DNA of 64,000 nucleotides from Earliella scabrosa (taxonomy: Eukaryota > Basidiomycota > Agaricomycetes > Polyporales > Polyporaceae). The notes beneath the pieces were generated by a model that saw only the letters and a list, made by a program, of their open reading frames with translations, did no database searches and was not told where the DNA came from. The DNA is taken from NCBI GenBank assembly GCA_022605405.1, contig JABYQQ010000010.1, positions 496,001 to 560,000 of the forward strand. The letters are read 5' to 3'. Position numbers and translations under genes: made by a program. Within the stretch, counting starts at the first letter, position 1; every line of letters begins with the position of its first letter. Positions 1 through 11,667 of this stretch are shown here, one piece after another.

Positions 1-1403
1 CCACTCGTGAATGAGAGGGTAGCGACGCTATCCGGGCCCAGTGGAACGTTCGGGTCCGTATCAGCAAGTTGCATCTGAGGAGCGAGCACGTCCTCGGACC
101 CTTCTGCGTGCACACCTCCAGCAACCTGCCCGCTTGCCAGCAATTCCAGCGCGGGGACCTCCACACGTATCTGCAGTTCTGTAGAAATGAACTCGCGCAC
201 AGATGGCGAGATCTTGCCTGCGCCCTTGAGCACCACCAAGGCTCGCGGTTGTGCCACCTTCAGGTAGATGGTCTGCCTCGAGGGAGGATAGGCCGGATCG
301 ATGACGGAGAAGGTCGCACCTGCCTTCAGCACCGCCATGACTGCCACGACCAGTTCAACGCTGCGGTAGGCGTAAACCATGACGACCTCCTCGCGCTGCA
401 ACCCTCCTTTGAGCAGATGATGGGCGAGGATATTGGACGCGTGCAGGATCTGGCTGTAAGTGAAGATGCGCTTCTCCTGCGGCTCCTCCAGGCTGGCAGC
501 TGGGATGCACTGGATTACGCACGGCCGTTCAGGCCATTGCCTGGCATTCCGAGAGAAGATATGGGGTATGGCGCCCTTGAAATCGCACCAGTTCAGGTCG
601 GCGGTGGGATTTGGCAGCTTCGCCCGTTGAGATGGAGTGAGCAAGGGAACAGATCCTACAGGTGCCAGGGGGTTAGCCGCTACGCGGCGTAGAAGGATAG
701 ATAGCTGATCCACAATGCAGGAGATGCGGGCGGACGTGAACAAGAGGGAGTTATACAGTATGCGGAGGAAGATGTGAGGGGCAATGGAGGAGCGACTGGA
801 CTCTTGCTGACGCGTGACAAAGATTGTCAAGTCCGAGGTGAGGCTCGTGGTCCGGAGGAAGTGCTCCTGTGGAGAATCTGTTTCGTCGAAGAACCGAACA
901 CGGAAGAGCGGCCGCGAGCCCTCCACTGTGTCGGCTTTGTCCTTGCCTAACGCGCGCACGATGGACTCGTACGGGACGCTGTCGGCTTCAGCCTCTCGTT
1001 CGACCTGCTGAACCTTGCGCACCACGGCCCAGAATGGATCCTCAGGACCGATCGCGAGTCGGAGTACAAGGGGGTCGCGGGCGGAAGCGGAGGAAGAGCC
1101 TATGAGCAAATCCGTGTCGCCGGTGTATCTGTGGAGAAGGACGGAGAAGGCGGCGAGCAGAAGGTGGAATGCGGAGGGTGTAGGTGTGCTCATGTCGGCA
1201 GAATCATCATCGGGATCATCGTCGTTCTCGGTGTACAGCGCAAGCTTCATGAGGCCGATACATGTCTGTTCAGACAATTCAGCAGTCGCGGCAGCCTCGA
1301 CTAACCTGTGCCCTCCTGTCGGTCGGGGATAATCGGTTGGGAGAGAGATCTCTGGGAGATTTTGGAGTCGGGCAACGACCCGAGAGAGGCGTTCATCCGC
1401 CAT
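1..1403 (-). CDS. LYS2: Alpha-aminoadipate reductase Lys2, N-terminal part (runs off left edge)
   Basis: One uninterrupted frame starts at the ATG at 1401-1403 and runs leftwards out of the window, giving the first 467 residues. The first roughly 250 residues resemble the condensation-like N-terminal region of fungal Lys2. An adenylation domain follows, with VLKAGATFSVIDPAYPPSR at about residues 355-375, and at the edge the start of the core motif (VATLSFTSG). Full-length Lys2 is about 1,400 residues, with adenylation, carrier and reductase domains, so about one third is visible. The enzyme reduces alpha-aminoadipate to its semialdehyde in fungal lysine synthesis. No intron is seen in this part. 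The gene is divergent from the RBR ligase gene. The family call rests on the A-domain wording plus the N-terminal extension; another adenylating reductase is less likely. Confidence 0.87.
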   Translation of the reverse strand, partial: MADERLSRVVARLQNLPEISLPTDYPRPTGGHRLVEAAATAELSEQTCIGLMKLALYTENDDDPDDDSADMSTPTPSAFHLLLAAFSVLLHRYTGDTDLLIGSSSASARDPLVLRLAIGPEDPFWAVVRKVQQVEREAEADSVPYESIVRALGKDKADTVEGSRPLFRVRFFDETDSPQEHFLRTTSLTSDLTIFVTRQQESSRSSIAPHIFLRILYNSLLFTSARISCIVDQLSILLRRVAANPLAPVGSVPLLTPSQRAKLPNPTADLNWCDFKGAIPHIFSRNARQWPERPCVIQCIPAASLEEPQEKRIFTYSQILHASNILAHHLLKGGLQREEVVMVYAYRSVELVVAVMAVLKAGATFSVIDPAYPPSRQTIYLKVAQPRALVVLKGAGKISPSVREFISTELQIRVEVPALELLASGQVAGGVHAEGSEDVLAPQMQLADTDPNVPLGPDSVATLSFTS

Positions 1404-1992
1404 TTTGTCCTGTGGTGCTCGAGAGCGGCGAAAAATCTGAGAAGGAGGATGGTTTGAAGAGCCAGGCCTGGCGAGGAATTGCAAAGAGTTGATTTGAGAA
1501 CTTGGAAAATGACTCGACCCAGAACATGACACGCGACCATGGCAATTGCTCACCGAGTCCCCAAGCCCTGTCCGGCGTCCCACGAGTCCCAACCCGAGGT
1601 AGCGTGTATAACTTGGTTGCAAGAGGGTGTCTTCGTCCGAGGGGATCCGAGTCCGAGATGGTCAAGGATCTCGCCAGGCCAAACGAAATCGCTTGAACTT
1701 CGGTGGTAGATTAGATTAGATGGGCTACTGGCGTCTATCTAGGAGCTCCCACGCGATAAGATAACCTCGCCGATCTCGATCTACCGCAGTGCAGCTGAAG
1801 TGTGTCCTGAAATAGCGCATCCGAACACTCGACCATCCTTGCACGCCTTTCCTCAACGTTCAACGTTTAACGTTCATTTTCGCCAGTGCCTTTCCAGGTA
1901 AGGATTCGTTTCTTCAAGTGATAGGCCCTAGCTAACCCATACTCATATCTGTGATTCCCGTGCCAGCTCACACGCAAGCAACTTGAATAAGT
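1404..1992. promoter_or_regulatory. Divergent promoter region, LYS2 / RBR ligase
   Basis: 589 bp between two outward-facing start codons. A TGACTC core, the half-site known for Gcn4/CPC1-type amino-acid control, lies at 1510-1515, about 107 bp upstream of the LYS2 ATG; its role here is inferred. Three AACGTT palindromes at exact 7-bp spacing lie at 1855-1874, closer to the RBR gene. Confidence 0.5.
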
Positions 1993-4320
1993 ATGGCCGA
2001 GGTCGCCAGTCAGTTGAACAATGACATGCTCAACGAACTCCTAATCGCCAAATTGCTCGAGGAGGACATGCGCCTGCTCGAGAACGCTCGTGCGGCGGAG
2101 GAGCTACAGCTCAAGGAGGCACTCAATACCTCGGCACTTGCGGCTGGACGCTTCCCGAAGAGATTTGCGGCCAAGGCTAATGGCACACCTCGCAACAATG
2201 AAGACGTTGTTCTCCAGGTGCTAGCAGCAGAGGTCACCGCAAACAAGGACGCGTTGATGGCGCAAGCACTGCAGCATTCAGAGGATAGCAATATGGCCGC
2301 GAGCCGGCAATATGCTCAGAAGCTAGCTGCCGCCGAGAAGAAGTGTGCACTCGATGCCGAATTTGCGAGGCGTCTTCAGGCGGCCATCAACGAAGGGCAC
2401 GACGATGACGACGATTTTGACATGCGCGATGCCGAAAGGTACTTGTTGTGGAAGTTGTACAAGTGAACCGAGTCATTGACATACGGGAAGCGTCCTAGGC
2501 CAGCACGCCATCGACACTATCTTGGTTAGTTGTCCACGTTCTTTTCGACCTTGTCATGTACAGATGCTAACCATCATTGTAGGCCGCTGACCTGAACAGC
2601 AAGGGCAAGGGCAAACTTTCTACGGGCCTGGCCCCATCGTATGCGCCGAACCCGGCAGTCAAAAAAGAGGAGAAAGCTCCTGGCCTCCAACCAACATGCG
2701 GCATCTGCATGGAACCGTTCCAGGCTACTTACTCGCCTATGGCCGCCTCGCGTTCCGCTAACTCTTCGTCGCGCATACCGTTCGGGACGTATCTCCCATG
2801 CCCTCGATATCATGGCTACTGCCACTCCTGCCTCAATGGCTACCTCCACAACAAGCTTGACCCAGACGGTACTGGTGTGGGGAGTCAAAGCAACGTTGTC
2901 TTCCCGATCAGGTGTCCTGAATGCCCCATTGCTGAATGGCCTGAAGGCATCCCAGACCACATCGCGGAGAGGGTTCTGTCTGAGAAAGGAATGACGTTGT
3001 GGGTAAGGAATCGTCCAATGATCCATCTCTTCTAGTATCGTTCAAGAGGGTTGATGTTCTTGCCTGTCTATGCTTTGTAGCATCATCAGAAACTCTTGGA
3101 CAGCGTCCCCAAGTATTATTGTCCCAATCCCAAGTGCTCGGCACTTGTACAGGTCGACGAGGATTCCGACGACCCACAAGCCATCTGTCCGTCATGCAAC
3201 AAGGTCATATGCGTGCCATGCCGAGTCGTCTGGCATGAAGGTGCGTCCCATGCCTCATATCACGGGCCGTCCCTCCGACTCCCTCTCAACGCGGTCACCG
3301 TACATAGATCTCGACTGTGAGCAATACCAGGTGGGTGGTGGTTCTCGGTCGACAGGACGCAGCAGTAATCTCCATCGAAGGCCTTGCCGTTGGACGAGCG
3401 ATCTCCCGAAGACCAGAAAGCTCTCCAATTGATGAGGGTGAGCTCACGCGCTTGTTGTTCGGAGCCCGACTCATTTACACTTTCTGTCAGGCTCAGAACT
3501 GGCGAAGATGCCCAAGTTGCGCGGTTCGTCTGTCGGCATGTGTGACTTGAACTCGTGGCTCAACTGTTCTCGTTACACAGATGATCGTCGAGCTGACCAT
3601 GGGCTGCAACCACATCACCTGCCGATGCAGGACCGAATTCTGTTTCAAGTGCGGTGGTGCGTCCATTCCCTCGTGAGCCCATCGTCGCAAGAAGAAAGCC
3701 TCACCTCCTCTCCTTCAGCCCTCTGGAATGTAAAGCAGAACAGATGCTCGCGTGTGCCCAGCTGCGAGCTCTGGGACGAAGAGTTGCTCCTGGAGGAGCG
3801 CGAACGCGAGCGAGAGCGTGAAAGGCAAGCAGGACGCCCCCTCGGCCGACTTGCATTGTTCCCCCCAGCCGGTAATGCCATCCCAGTGGCCAGAGCCGCC
3901 GGCAATGCCATCCCAGTGGCCAGATACGATCCGCCCCCGCCTCCGTACAACCCTGCCCCTGTGATTCAGGCATACCGGGAGGTACCCGGGAGCGACCTCT
4001 CCTGGATTGACGACCCCGGTACGTCTCTGCCGTCTGTTCCTGTTTGGGGATCTGAAGGAAGTGGTCTGATACGTTCCTCAGACGTCCTGTGCACGCGCCA
4101 CTGGTTCACGGCGAACATGATCAACTCGCTCACCTGCCAGTACTGCGGCACGCAGCTCAACTCAATCGCGGACCTCCAATACCACCTGAACCATGTGCGG
4201 TGGCACTCCGTGTACGCATGCTGTGGACGGTTCTTCAGGCGCGAGGAGGACTTCCAACGACACTGCGATGCGCCCTACACCAGGTTTGGCGGACATGCGT
4301 ACACGGTTCGTCGCGATTAA
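1993..4320 (+). CDS. RBR-type (RING-IBR-RING) E3 ubiquitin ligase
   Basis: Exons 1993-2438, 2491-2524, 2583-3002, 3081-3240, 3308-3330, 3381-3437, 3491-3523, 3581-3656, 3719-4018 and 4082-4320 give 595 residues in frame. After an alanine/glutamate-rich N-terminus, RING1 starts at CGICMEPF (about residue 198). An IBR with CPNPKC...CPSC...CVPC spans about 312-350. RING2 starts at CPSC, and Cys of GCNHITC (about residue 400) is the expected thioester cysteine of RBR ligases. A charged run follows, then an 8-residue repeat GNAIPVAR present twice, and a C-terminal pair of zinc-finger-like motifs (CQYC...H, CCGRFF...H). RBR ligases take ubiquitin from E2 onto their own cysteine before passing it to a substrate. 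The substrate is unknown. The small exons (23, 33, 34 nt) are supported by the continuous domain. Confidence 0.88.
3868..3925 (+). repeat. In-frame tandem repeat in the RBR gene
   Basis: Two copies of a roughly 30-bp unit encode GNAIPVAR twice, separated by two alanine-type residues. The second half of the unit is identical in both copies, suggesting recent slippage or unequal exchange. Confidence 0.75.
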
Positions 4321-4759
4321 AGGGTTAGAGGGTCGAATAAGAGGGTTAGAGGCCGCATCTCTCGCGGCCGGTTGTTCTGGAGGTTCTGAATCACAGCTTA
4401 TATGGATCTAGGTAGGAAGGATCTGCGAATATATATACCCGCGTGCTCAACTATCTCCCAAGTATGTTCGAACTCCACTAACAAGGAGCTCCTGTGAACC
4501 ACATACAGTGATATGATATATCCCTTGAGATTCTAATTGGTGCGTGAGCAGGTGCTGCAGTGTCTAGGATTAGTGCAGGGGATGCGCGTATGCGATACAT
4601 GCAGAGATAGCAGTACTAATAGCCCGTGGATAGCATAAGTAAGCAGGATCGTAGAGTACAGTGACGTCGCACCTAGCGCGCGTTGTCAGTCAACCAAGGG
4701 ATGAGGGACCCAGAGGGCACGGTTTTACCTCGCCTCTAGCACCAGGACCTCTCTGCGCC
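4321..4759. other. Convergent 3' spacer, RBR / DEAD-box gene
   Basis: 439 bp between two stop codons. AT-rich patches but no open frame or structured repeat that I would call; presumably the two 3' UTRs. Confidence 0.5.
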
Positions 4760-7040
4760 CTAACGCCTGCCCCAAGACCGGTCGCGATCTCCACCGCGAG
4801 ACCCCCGGTCTCCCCAGGAACGGTCACGATCTCCACCGCGAGACCCGCGGTCTTCCCACTCACGCCGCTCACTTCTCCTCCCACTACCGCTGATGACCGA
4901 ATCAATATCCCCGTCGTCGTTGTCCTCCCACCGCTTCCGGGGTCTCGACTCGTCCCACCCACGTTGGTTATCCCGCCCCCTGTCCTGCATCTTCGACCTC
5001 GTCGACCCGCGCCCTTGCCAGCGTTGCATTGGGCGGTCCGAGTAGCTCCGCTTGTACCTGTCCGAAGACCTGCTGTCGCGCTGGTCGCGCCTGGGCTTCA
5101 TGTCCATGAACTCGCGCGGGATGCGCAGGGTCACCGGCTGGCCGACGAGCACCGTCGCCCACTCCTTGACGCCCTCGACGGTGGCGTTTCTCTGCAGACG
5201 GATCGAGCCCGCGTTGGACGCGTAGAACGCGAGCATCGACAGCATGGTGTCCTTGACCTCCTCAACGTCCAACTGGGGCTGCAGCTCCTGGATGGACTGC
5301 GAGATGTCCTCGAGGCGCGAAGCAACATTCGGCGGGAAGCGCCGAGGAGTGTTCCTATTCCTCATGTCCCTCGATCTGCTGTTGTCGGTGCCGGGGAAGA
5401 ACGATTGGGGATCCGCGTCGTACTTTGTCGCGAGCGCGGACACGCTGTCCTGGACGTCGGTCGTCTTGAGTTCCCTAATGGGGACGTCCGCGAGCTGCCA
5501 CTGAACGAAGCCGAGCTCCCAGGGCATCAAGACGAGGTCCGCGCGTCCGGTCGCCATGTTGCGTCCACGGCCGGTACGACCGACACGGTGGATGTATGAA
5601 TCGCCATTCGCAGGCACGCCGACTTGGATAACACGCGTGACGCCAGGGTAGTCGACGCCGCGCGCGGAGACGTCCGAGGTTAGCATGACGGACGCGCCAG
5701 AGGTATCCCTCCTGAACCAATCGGAGGTGTTCATGCGACTGGTCATGGCCTTCTTCGAGTGCATCTCTGCGAAGCGTGTGTTATTGCCAGCTGGCAGGAC
5801 AGACGGGCCGAGTTGGGTGATTAAGGTGCTGTACAGCTTCACCATGCGAGTCGTAGGAAGGAAGATGAGGACCTTGGACTTGCCGGGGTTCTGGAGCTGG
5901 TCTTCGGCGATGAGGCGAAGGATATGCGGCAGCTGTTCCTCCGCGCTGGGCACGGGTGTGTAGAACTGGGGAATCTGAGCATGGGTCGGAGGCGCGTCAT
6001 CTGGCACACAGTTGATGAACTTGTAGTCCGGGGCGAGAGTGGAGGCCGCAACTTGTTGGATGGCCTTGGCCATCGTGGCGGAGAACATGAACGTTTGCCG
6101 GTCTGGACTGAGCTCCTGAGCAATAGCCTCGATGTCTTCACGGAATCCCATCTCCAAGAGCGTGTCTGCTTCATCCAGAATGAACTAAAGACCAAAAGCC
6201 CGTATAAGCCCCGCAGCCCCACGACCCAGTCCCCGCATATGGAGTACGGATACGCACCACTTGTGTTGTCTTCAAGGACTCCCTGAAGCCAGACTCGTTC
6301 TCGATGAAGTCCCGCAGACGTCCAGGAGTAGCCACGACGATGTCCCGCCGACCGGTGTGCCATTCACGCATCTGTTTCCCCTTGGGCAGCCCACCGACGA
6401 AGAGCCTGACCTCGAATGCGTCGTGGTGCTCCGTCAACTTGATCGCCTCGTTCGCAATTTGTGTCGCGAGCTCGCGCGTCGGGCTGATGATGAGCGTTCC
6501 GATGTTCTCCTTCGCATACTGGTGCACCGCGCGCGAGAGGAAGGACTTGGACTTCTTGCTAGTGTCCTGAGCGACCTGCTCGGCATGGGCGCGCAAATCG
6601 TTGAGGCGGGACTCAAGTGCCGGTACGAGGAATCCGAGGGTCTTGCCAGTTCCGGTGCGCGCCTTCACCATGAGATCGCGCGGGCCTGTTGGTTCTTCGC
6701 CAGGTGGTGCCTTCTTCACGAGGTCGGGCAGGAGAGGTAGGACGGCAGCTTGGACGGGGCTCATGTGTTTGAGACGGAAAGGTCTGTCGGTGAGAGCCTG
6801 GAGTGTACGGGGGTGGATGGCGCCCTTGAGCGACTCGAACGTCGGCTGTTCCGCGTTGGGTTCCTCAGGCTTTTCCTCGCTGGCAGAGACCGACTCCGAA
6901 GACGCAGACGCAGATGCCATCTTTCTGACGGCTGCCGTGCTGGCAAACCGTGTTGAAGTGAAGCGACCTGCGCGGAGAGCTGGAGAACGGGAAGTGAGTG
7001 TCCAGCGCATGAGTGACGGAAGCGTCCGAGCACGCAACAT
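4760..7040 (-). CDS. Mitochondrial DEAD-box RNA helicase (Mss116-like)
   Basis: Two exons (7040-6258, 6184-4760) give 735 residues with a phase-0 intron of 73 bp. The first 40 residues are Arg/Ser/Thr-rich with almost no acidic residues (MLRARTLPSLMRW...), a typical mitochondrial presequence, which is why I start at 7040 rather than further upstream. Helicase motifs follow in order: ARTGTGKT (127-134), PTRELA, GG, TPGRL, DEAD (265-268), SAT, a motif V SARGVDYPGVTR and HRVGRTGRGR. The C-terminus is Arg/Asp/Gly-rich, ending in two copies of DRGSRGGDRDRSWG, a basic RNA-binding tail like that of Mss116. The likely job is splicing or remodelling of mitochondrial RNA. Head to head with the KH-protein gene across 334 bp. 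Confidence 0.88.
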
Positions 7041-7374
7041 GGCACGCACCGTGTAGCCCGAGTGAGCCCTGCGAGCACTGACACACTCGCGCCGCTGGAC
7101 GCAGACCAAGCCCGAAGGCTGCAGACCAGAGAGAAGCCGCCATGGGGAATGGACACGGAGTCCACTGGCGGGGTTTTGGACAAGTCGCGCTCCTCTCGCC
7201 CGCGTCTCTCAAAAACTCGATCGGTGCCACACCCACAACACGGACAAACACGCCTGACTGGATGCGCTTTCGACTCTGCCACTCTCCTCTCGTCGTCGCC
7301 GTCGTCGGTCCTCCACCCGCAGTCTTTGCTCATCTTCTCTCATCACGCCTACCCCTCCACCTCCTGCAGTCGCC
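7041..7374. promoter_or_regulatory. Divergent promoter, DEAD-box helicase / KH protein
   Basis: 334 bp between two outward ATGs. The half next to the KH gene is pyrimidine-rich (CTCTCGTCGTCGCCGTCGTC and similar), as is common just upstream of basidiomycete start sites. Specific sites are not identified. Confidence 0.5.
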
Positions 7375-8994
7375 ATGTCCTCAAAGCGCAAGTGGGACCA
7401 GGCAGGGCCAGAGGAGGCCGAGGGACCCTCTTCGAAGGCTACGAAGGTGGAAGAAGGCAAGACCGCTTCAGAAGCTGCCGCTGCCGCTGCTGCCATTGCT
7501 GCCAAAATCGCCGCGCAGTTCGCTGGTGGCGCGGCGATAGGAGGAGGGACAAAAGACCCCCACGATGGCGACTTCACGCACGACATCGACATTAACGACG
7601 TCAGGAATAGGTATCTCCTCACCAAAGGCTCGACCCAACAGCAGGTGTGTTCTTCCTTCCGGCTGTAGCTGGTATGCGCAGAGTGTTGACAGTGGCGTAG
7701 ATTCACGAGGAGACGGGTGCTTCAGTGAGCACCAAGGGAACATGGTATCCAGACAGGACCAAGGCAACGGAAAGGGATCCGCCTCTATACCTCCACATTT
7801 CCGCCACGTCCAAGGAGATGCTACAGAAAGCCATTGACAAGGTCAATGATTTGATCAAAATGGACATGGGCTCATTGGTCGAGGACAAGAGCTCGCGCAT
7901 GAGAGAGCGGGTACGTATTCTCGGTAATCGGCGCTCGGCATTCGCGCTCACGGGACTGCAGCGCAAATGGCCGGAAGAGAAGATCCCGGTTGGAATCGAA
8001 ACTATCAGGAACTTCAATGTCCGCGCAAAAGTTGTCGGGCCTTCGGTGAGCTCATATGCCATCTGTCGCGCGCGCGCAAGTGTCCGCTCGCTCAACTGCC
8101 AACGCAGGGTATGTTTGTCAAGTACATTCAGACGGAGACAGGTACTCGTGTGCAGATCAAGGGCTTGGGTTCCGGATTCGTTGACCAGGACACTGGCCAT
8201 GAACACGACGAGCCAATGTACATCCACGTAACGTAAGCGGCCGTCACAGCTATCGGTGATACGTCGCTAACAGCAGTGAAACAGTGGCCCAGATGAGCAG
8301 CAGGTACAACGTGCGAAGGCATTGACGGAGGATTTGTTGCAAGTCGTGCGAGAAGAACATGCGAAAGTGAAGACGATCTTGCAGCAGCAACAAATGGAAC
8401 TTCACCAAGCACAAGTCCAGTACGCTGCTTACAATGCTTATGGTGTATGTATGCTTCGCTCATTCTCTCCTTCGTGCCAGTCCCATATGGCATACAAGTT
8501 GCCTCTGCATGATCTTGGTCTGTATACTTCGATGGTTTGATTGCTCACGCCTTTGTGTATAGGGTTACGCACCTCCACAACCGGGTAGTGCGCCGCCACC
8601 GCCACCTCCGGGCGAACAGCCTCCTCCACCCCCAGATGGGAGCGCACCTCCACCACCAGGTGCTCCTGCTGGTTCGCCCCCACCCGGGCAACCGACTGGA
8701 GCCGCTCCCGCAGCGAGTGACTGGGATGCGTACACGGCTTACTGGTAAGCACCATCTGGAACTGAGCCCATTCATCCGCTGAGACACCAGATTTTTAGGG
8801 CCGCGTACGGATACGACGTTAACTCGCCCCAGTTCAAGGAATGGCAAGCTCAGCAGTACGCAGCGTACTACGCGCAGGCGGGATATGCGCAACCTGCGAC
8901 TGGCACCCCAGGCGCTACGGGCTCGACGCCGACGGCACCTGGATCTGCACCTCCTCCCAGCGACCCTGCTCCTCCGCCGCCCCCGCCTGCATAG
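7375..8994 (+). CDS. KH-domain RNA-binding protein (KHDC4/BLOM7-like)
   Basis: Exons 7375-7644, 7701-7910, 7962-8045, 8108-8232, 8285-8444, 8563-8744 and 8799-8994 give 408 residues. An Ala-rich N-terminus leads to DINDVRNRYLLTKG and a first divergent KH-like segment. The main KH follows with IPVGIETIRNFNVRAKVVGP then GMFVKYIQTETGTRVQIKG, the GxxG-type core. Next come a Gln-rich helix, a long proline/glycine stretch and a Tyr/Ala-rich tail (AAYGYDVNSPQFKEWQAQQY) ending in polyproline. This order matches animal KHDC4 (KIAA0907/BLOM7), linked to U5 snRNP and splicing, so a nuclear splicing role is inferred. The sixth intron (8445-8562, 118 bp) is twice the usual length. A branchpoint-binding protein is less likely because the zinc knuckles are missing. 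Confidence 0.83.
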
Positions 8995-9480
8995 AATGCT
9001 TGGAATTCTGGTACATGCTCGCTACTGGCAAGGTCGGTATCTAATAGGTATATGTTACGATGTACTGTAGTACCGCGACTGGATGAATGAGAAGCTACGG
9101 TCGGACAATCACATGCTGCACGCATGCGAAGTTCGAACTGAGCGGAAACATGGACCTTGGGCGATGTGCGGGTGCATACCCCACTAAATGGAAGGTGCGG
9201 TGGGAATGACGAGCAGATGACGGCAGGAAATGTCTTCTCACTGCGTGCTCTGAGGAGCGCCATTTACGGCCAGCACAGACCTTGTCCTCGACTCCTCGAT
9301 AGCGAAACACGGCACTACAAACTGAAACTGGCAATCAATCACGCTCGATATTCAATGGAATCATTGCTGGTGGCACGGCGGGTGACTCCGAGCTGAGAAA
9401 GCGGCCGAGGTCTCACTTGCGCTGAGCCACATATATTCGCCGTCCTCGTTTCTCTGCGCCCGACTGCCAGCACCTCCAGC
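8995..9480. other. Spacer between KH gene and 3-beta-HSD gene
   Basis: 486 bp holding the KH gene 3' UTR and the promoter of the next gene in the same direction. No further gene seen. Confidence 0.5.
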
Positions 9481-11190
9481 ATGTCGCTCTCTCCGCTCCT
9501 TGCGCTCGCCTTTCTGCCGCTGTTGATCTATCTCTACGTACGCGCCAATGACGCCAAGATCGCAAAGCTCGCGCCGGAGGCGGTGGCTGTTTCCCCAGAA
9601 CGATGGACCAAAGAGGACGTGCAGCGGGTAGCCAGCTCGCCTGCGCTGACGAGCTCTTCCGCATCTCTTTTCAAGCCCGAGGAGCTGCCGCCGAAAACGG
9701 GACGGAGGTACATTGTCGTAGGCGGGGTGAGTGCGTCTTCACGATCTACCCGGACAGCCAGCCAGACACTCCCAAGTTGTCGGCCTGCGTTCTACCCCGT
9801 CTCTGCGCATGAAAGTGGGCTCCGCTGACCCACTGCGCAGGCGGGCTTTCTGGGCGGATGGATCGTCCTCCACCTTATCGCTCGCGGGGAGGACCCACGC
9901 CGGATACGCATCTTGGACATCCGCAAGCCGGTTCGTCAAGATCTCCTCGAAGGACCCGCAACGCAAGTGGACCTATGCCTCGTCGACATCTCAGACGCTG
10001 CTGCAGTAGAAGCCGCGTTCAGCAAGCCATGGCCGGATACGCACGACGGCCCCGAGCCTGAGATCACGGTCTTCCACACCGCGGCCATCATCCGCTTCTA
10101 CGAGCGCGCTCCTTCGCTGCAGCATCTGTCAGACCGCATCAACGTGGAGGGGACGAAGAACATCGTCGCGGCCGCGCGCAAGATCGGCGTGCCGACGCTC
10201 GTGTACACCTCCTCCGGCTCCGTGTCCGTCCACAGCAACCGCTTCTTCCGCTGGCCCTGGGAGGGCCCCCCGAAGTTCTTCGTGCAGGCCATCAGCGACG
10301 ACGACGCGCTCGTCCCGAAGCGGCACGAGGACTTCTTCTCCAACTACGCGGTCTCGAAGTGGCGCGCGGAGCAGTTCGTGCGCGCCGCAGACCGCGCGCC
10401 GTCGGGTCGCGACGGCGTCCTCCGCACGGGGTGCATCCGCCCGGGCAACGGCATCTACGGGCCGGGCGGGGACCTGCTGGTCGACATGTACATTCACCGG
10501 GGCACCAACCAGAGCTGGATCCACGACATGGTGCAATCGTTCATCTACGTCGAGAACTGCTCCGTGGCGCACCTCCGCTACGAGCAGCGGCTGATCGAGC
10601 TCCAGCGCGGGGCCGCGCACTCGGACATCGGCGGGCAGGCCTTCTGCGTCGCGGACGCGGGCCCGCCGCCGACGTACGGCGAGGTCTACCGCGGGGTGAC
10701 GCAGCTCACGGACGGCGGGGTGACGTTCATGCGTCTCTCGCCGACCGCGATGCTCATGTTCGCGAACCTCATCGAGGGCTACTGCCTCGCGCGCCATGCG
10801 CTCCTCCGCGCCGCGGCCCCCGTCAAGCTCCTCGCGAAGCTCCTTCCCCCGCTCGGAGGCGATATCGTGTACCTGCAGCCATCAATGTGGTCGCTCACGC
10901 AGGTGCACCTGATCTTTGACGACTCGCGCGCGCGGAAGCCGGCAGAGGAGGGCGGACTCGGGTATAACGGGCACGTCACGACGCTGCAGGGGGTGTGCAA
11001 GGTCGTCTCGGAGCATATGAAGACGGGAGGCAAGGCGCAGGAGCGCGTCATCGCTGGTCATCAGACACCTGACCACGGGTTCGACCTGACGCGGGCGGAG
11101 AAGGGCGTCGAGGAGGTGATCGAGAAGTTGGGCGTTGTGGGTTCCGCGCACAAGCCCGATGTGCCGCAGGTCGCGGAGCTACAGTACTGA
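9481..11190 (+). CDS. 3-beta-hydroxysteroid dehydrogenase / sterol C4-decarboxylase-like (Erg26 family)
   Basis: Two exons, 9481-9726 and 9841-11190, give 531 residues. A hydrophobic N-terminal anchor (LLALAFLPLLIYLYV, about residues 6-20) suggests ER membrane attachment. The Rossmann motif VGGAGFLGGWIV spans the exon junction at about residues 80-90. The short-chain dehydrogenase catalytic pair is in NYAVSKWRAEQ (YxxxK), and the substrate-side motif IRPGNGIYGPGG is typical of the 3-beta-HSD/sterol-4-alpha-carboxylate 3-dehydrogenase family. The protein is longer than yeast Erg26 (about 350 residues) because of the N-terminal anchor and a C-terminal extension. It may be the ergosterol enzyme or a paralogue acting on another steroid or polyketide; the sequence alone does not decide. 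Codon use is very GC-rich, so long shadow frames occur on the other strand. Confidence 0.85.
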
Positions 11191-11667
11191 TGGACGGTAT
11201 GTGTGTATTTGGCGGTTTGGGGAACGGGCGTTGATGCTGAAGATTTGTGAAGCTGCTTTGGATGCCCAGGTATACATTGACTGTTTCTCACCCGGATGAT
11301 TGACACTATATGTCCGCTGTAGAAGTCATGCTGTTGTACTATCTATACCATCAGCCAATTGACCTAACCGAGATGCCCAGTGTTCAGCTATGTTGCCATG
11401 CAGGATCATCTTGTTGACTATTCTCAACGTACAGGATCGACACGACATTACTCTCACCGACTTCTGCGACCAAGCACATCTCACATAACCACTTGTCACC
11501 TCGGGAAGAACAACTCGCCTCACGCGGTACAAGCTGTACGCTGTGGCTTACCCCACATAAATTGCGAGTAGTATCATCACGGGCCGTCGCTGTCGAGACA
11601 TTGAAACAAGATAAAATAGCAACGGAATGCTACTAAGTCCAATCGCCCTACTAGCCGTGTCCTACCT
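11191..11667. other. Convergent 3' spacer
   Basis: 477 bp, comparatively AT-rich, between the stops of the dehydrogenase gene and the membrane-protein gene. Nothing recognised beyond likely 3' UTRs. Confidence 0.5.

Noticed and set aside
4661..5599. 312-codon plus-strand frame opposite the DEAD-box gene
   Set aside because: Pro/Arg/Val-rich shadow of the helicase tail; the minus-strand product has full helicase motifs.
10129..10797. 222-codon minus-strand frame opposite the 3-beta-HSD gene
   Set aside because: Composition is that of a reverse-complemented GC-rich coding region; the plus strand carries intact catalytic motifs.
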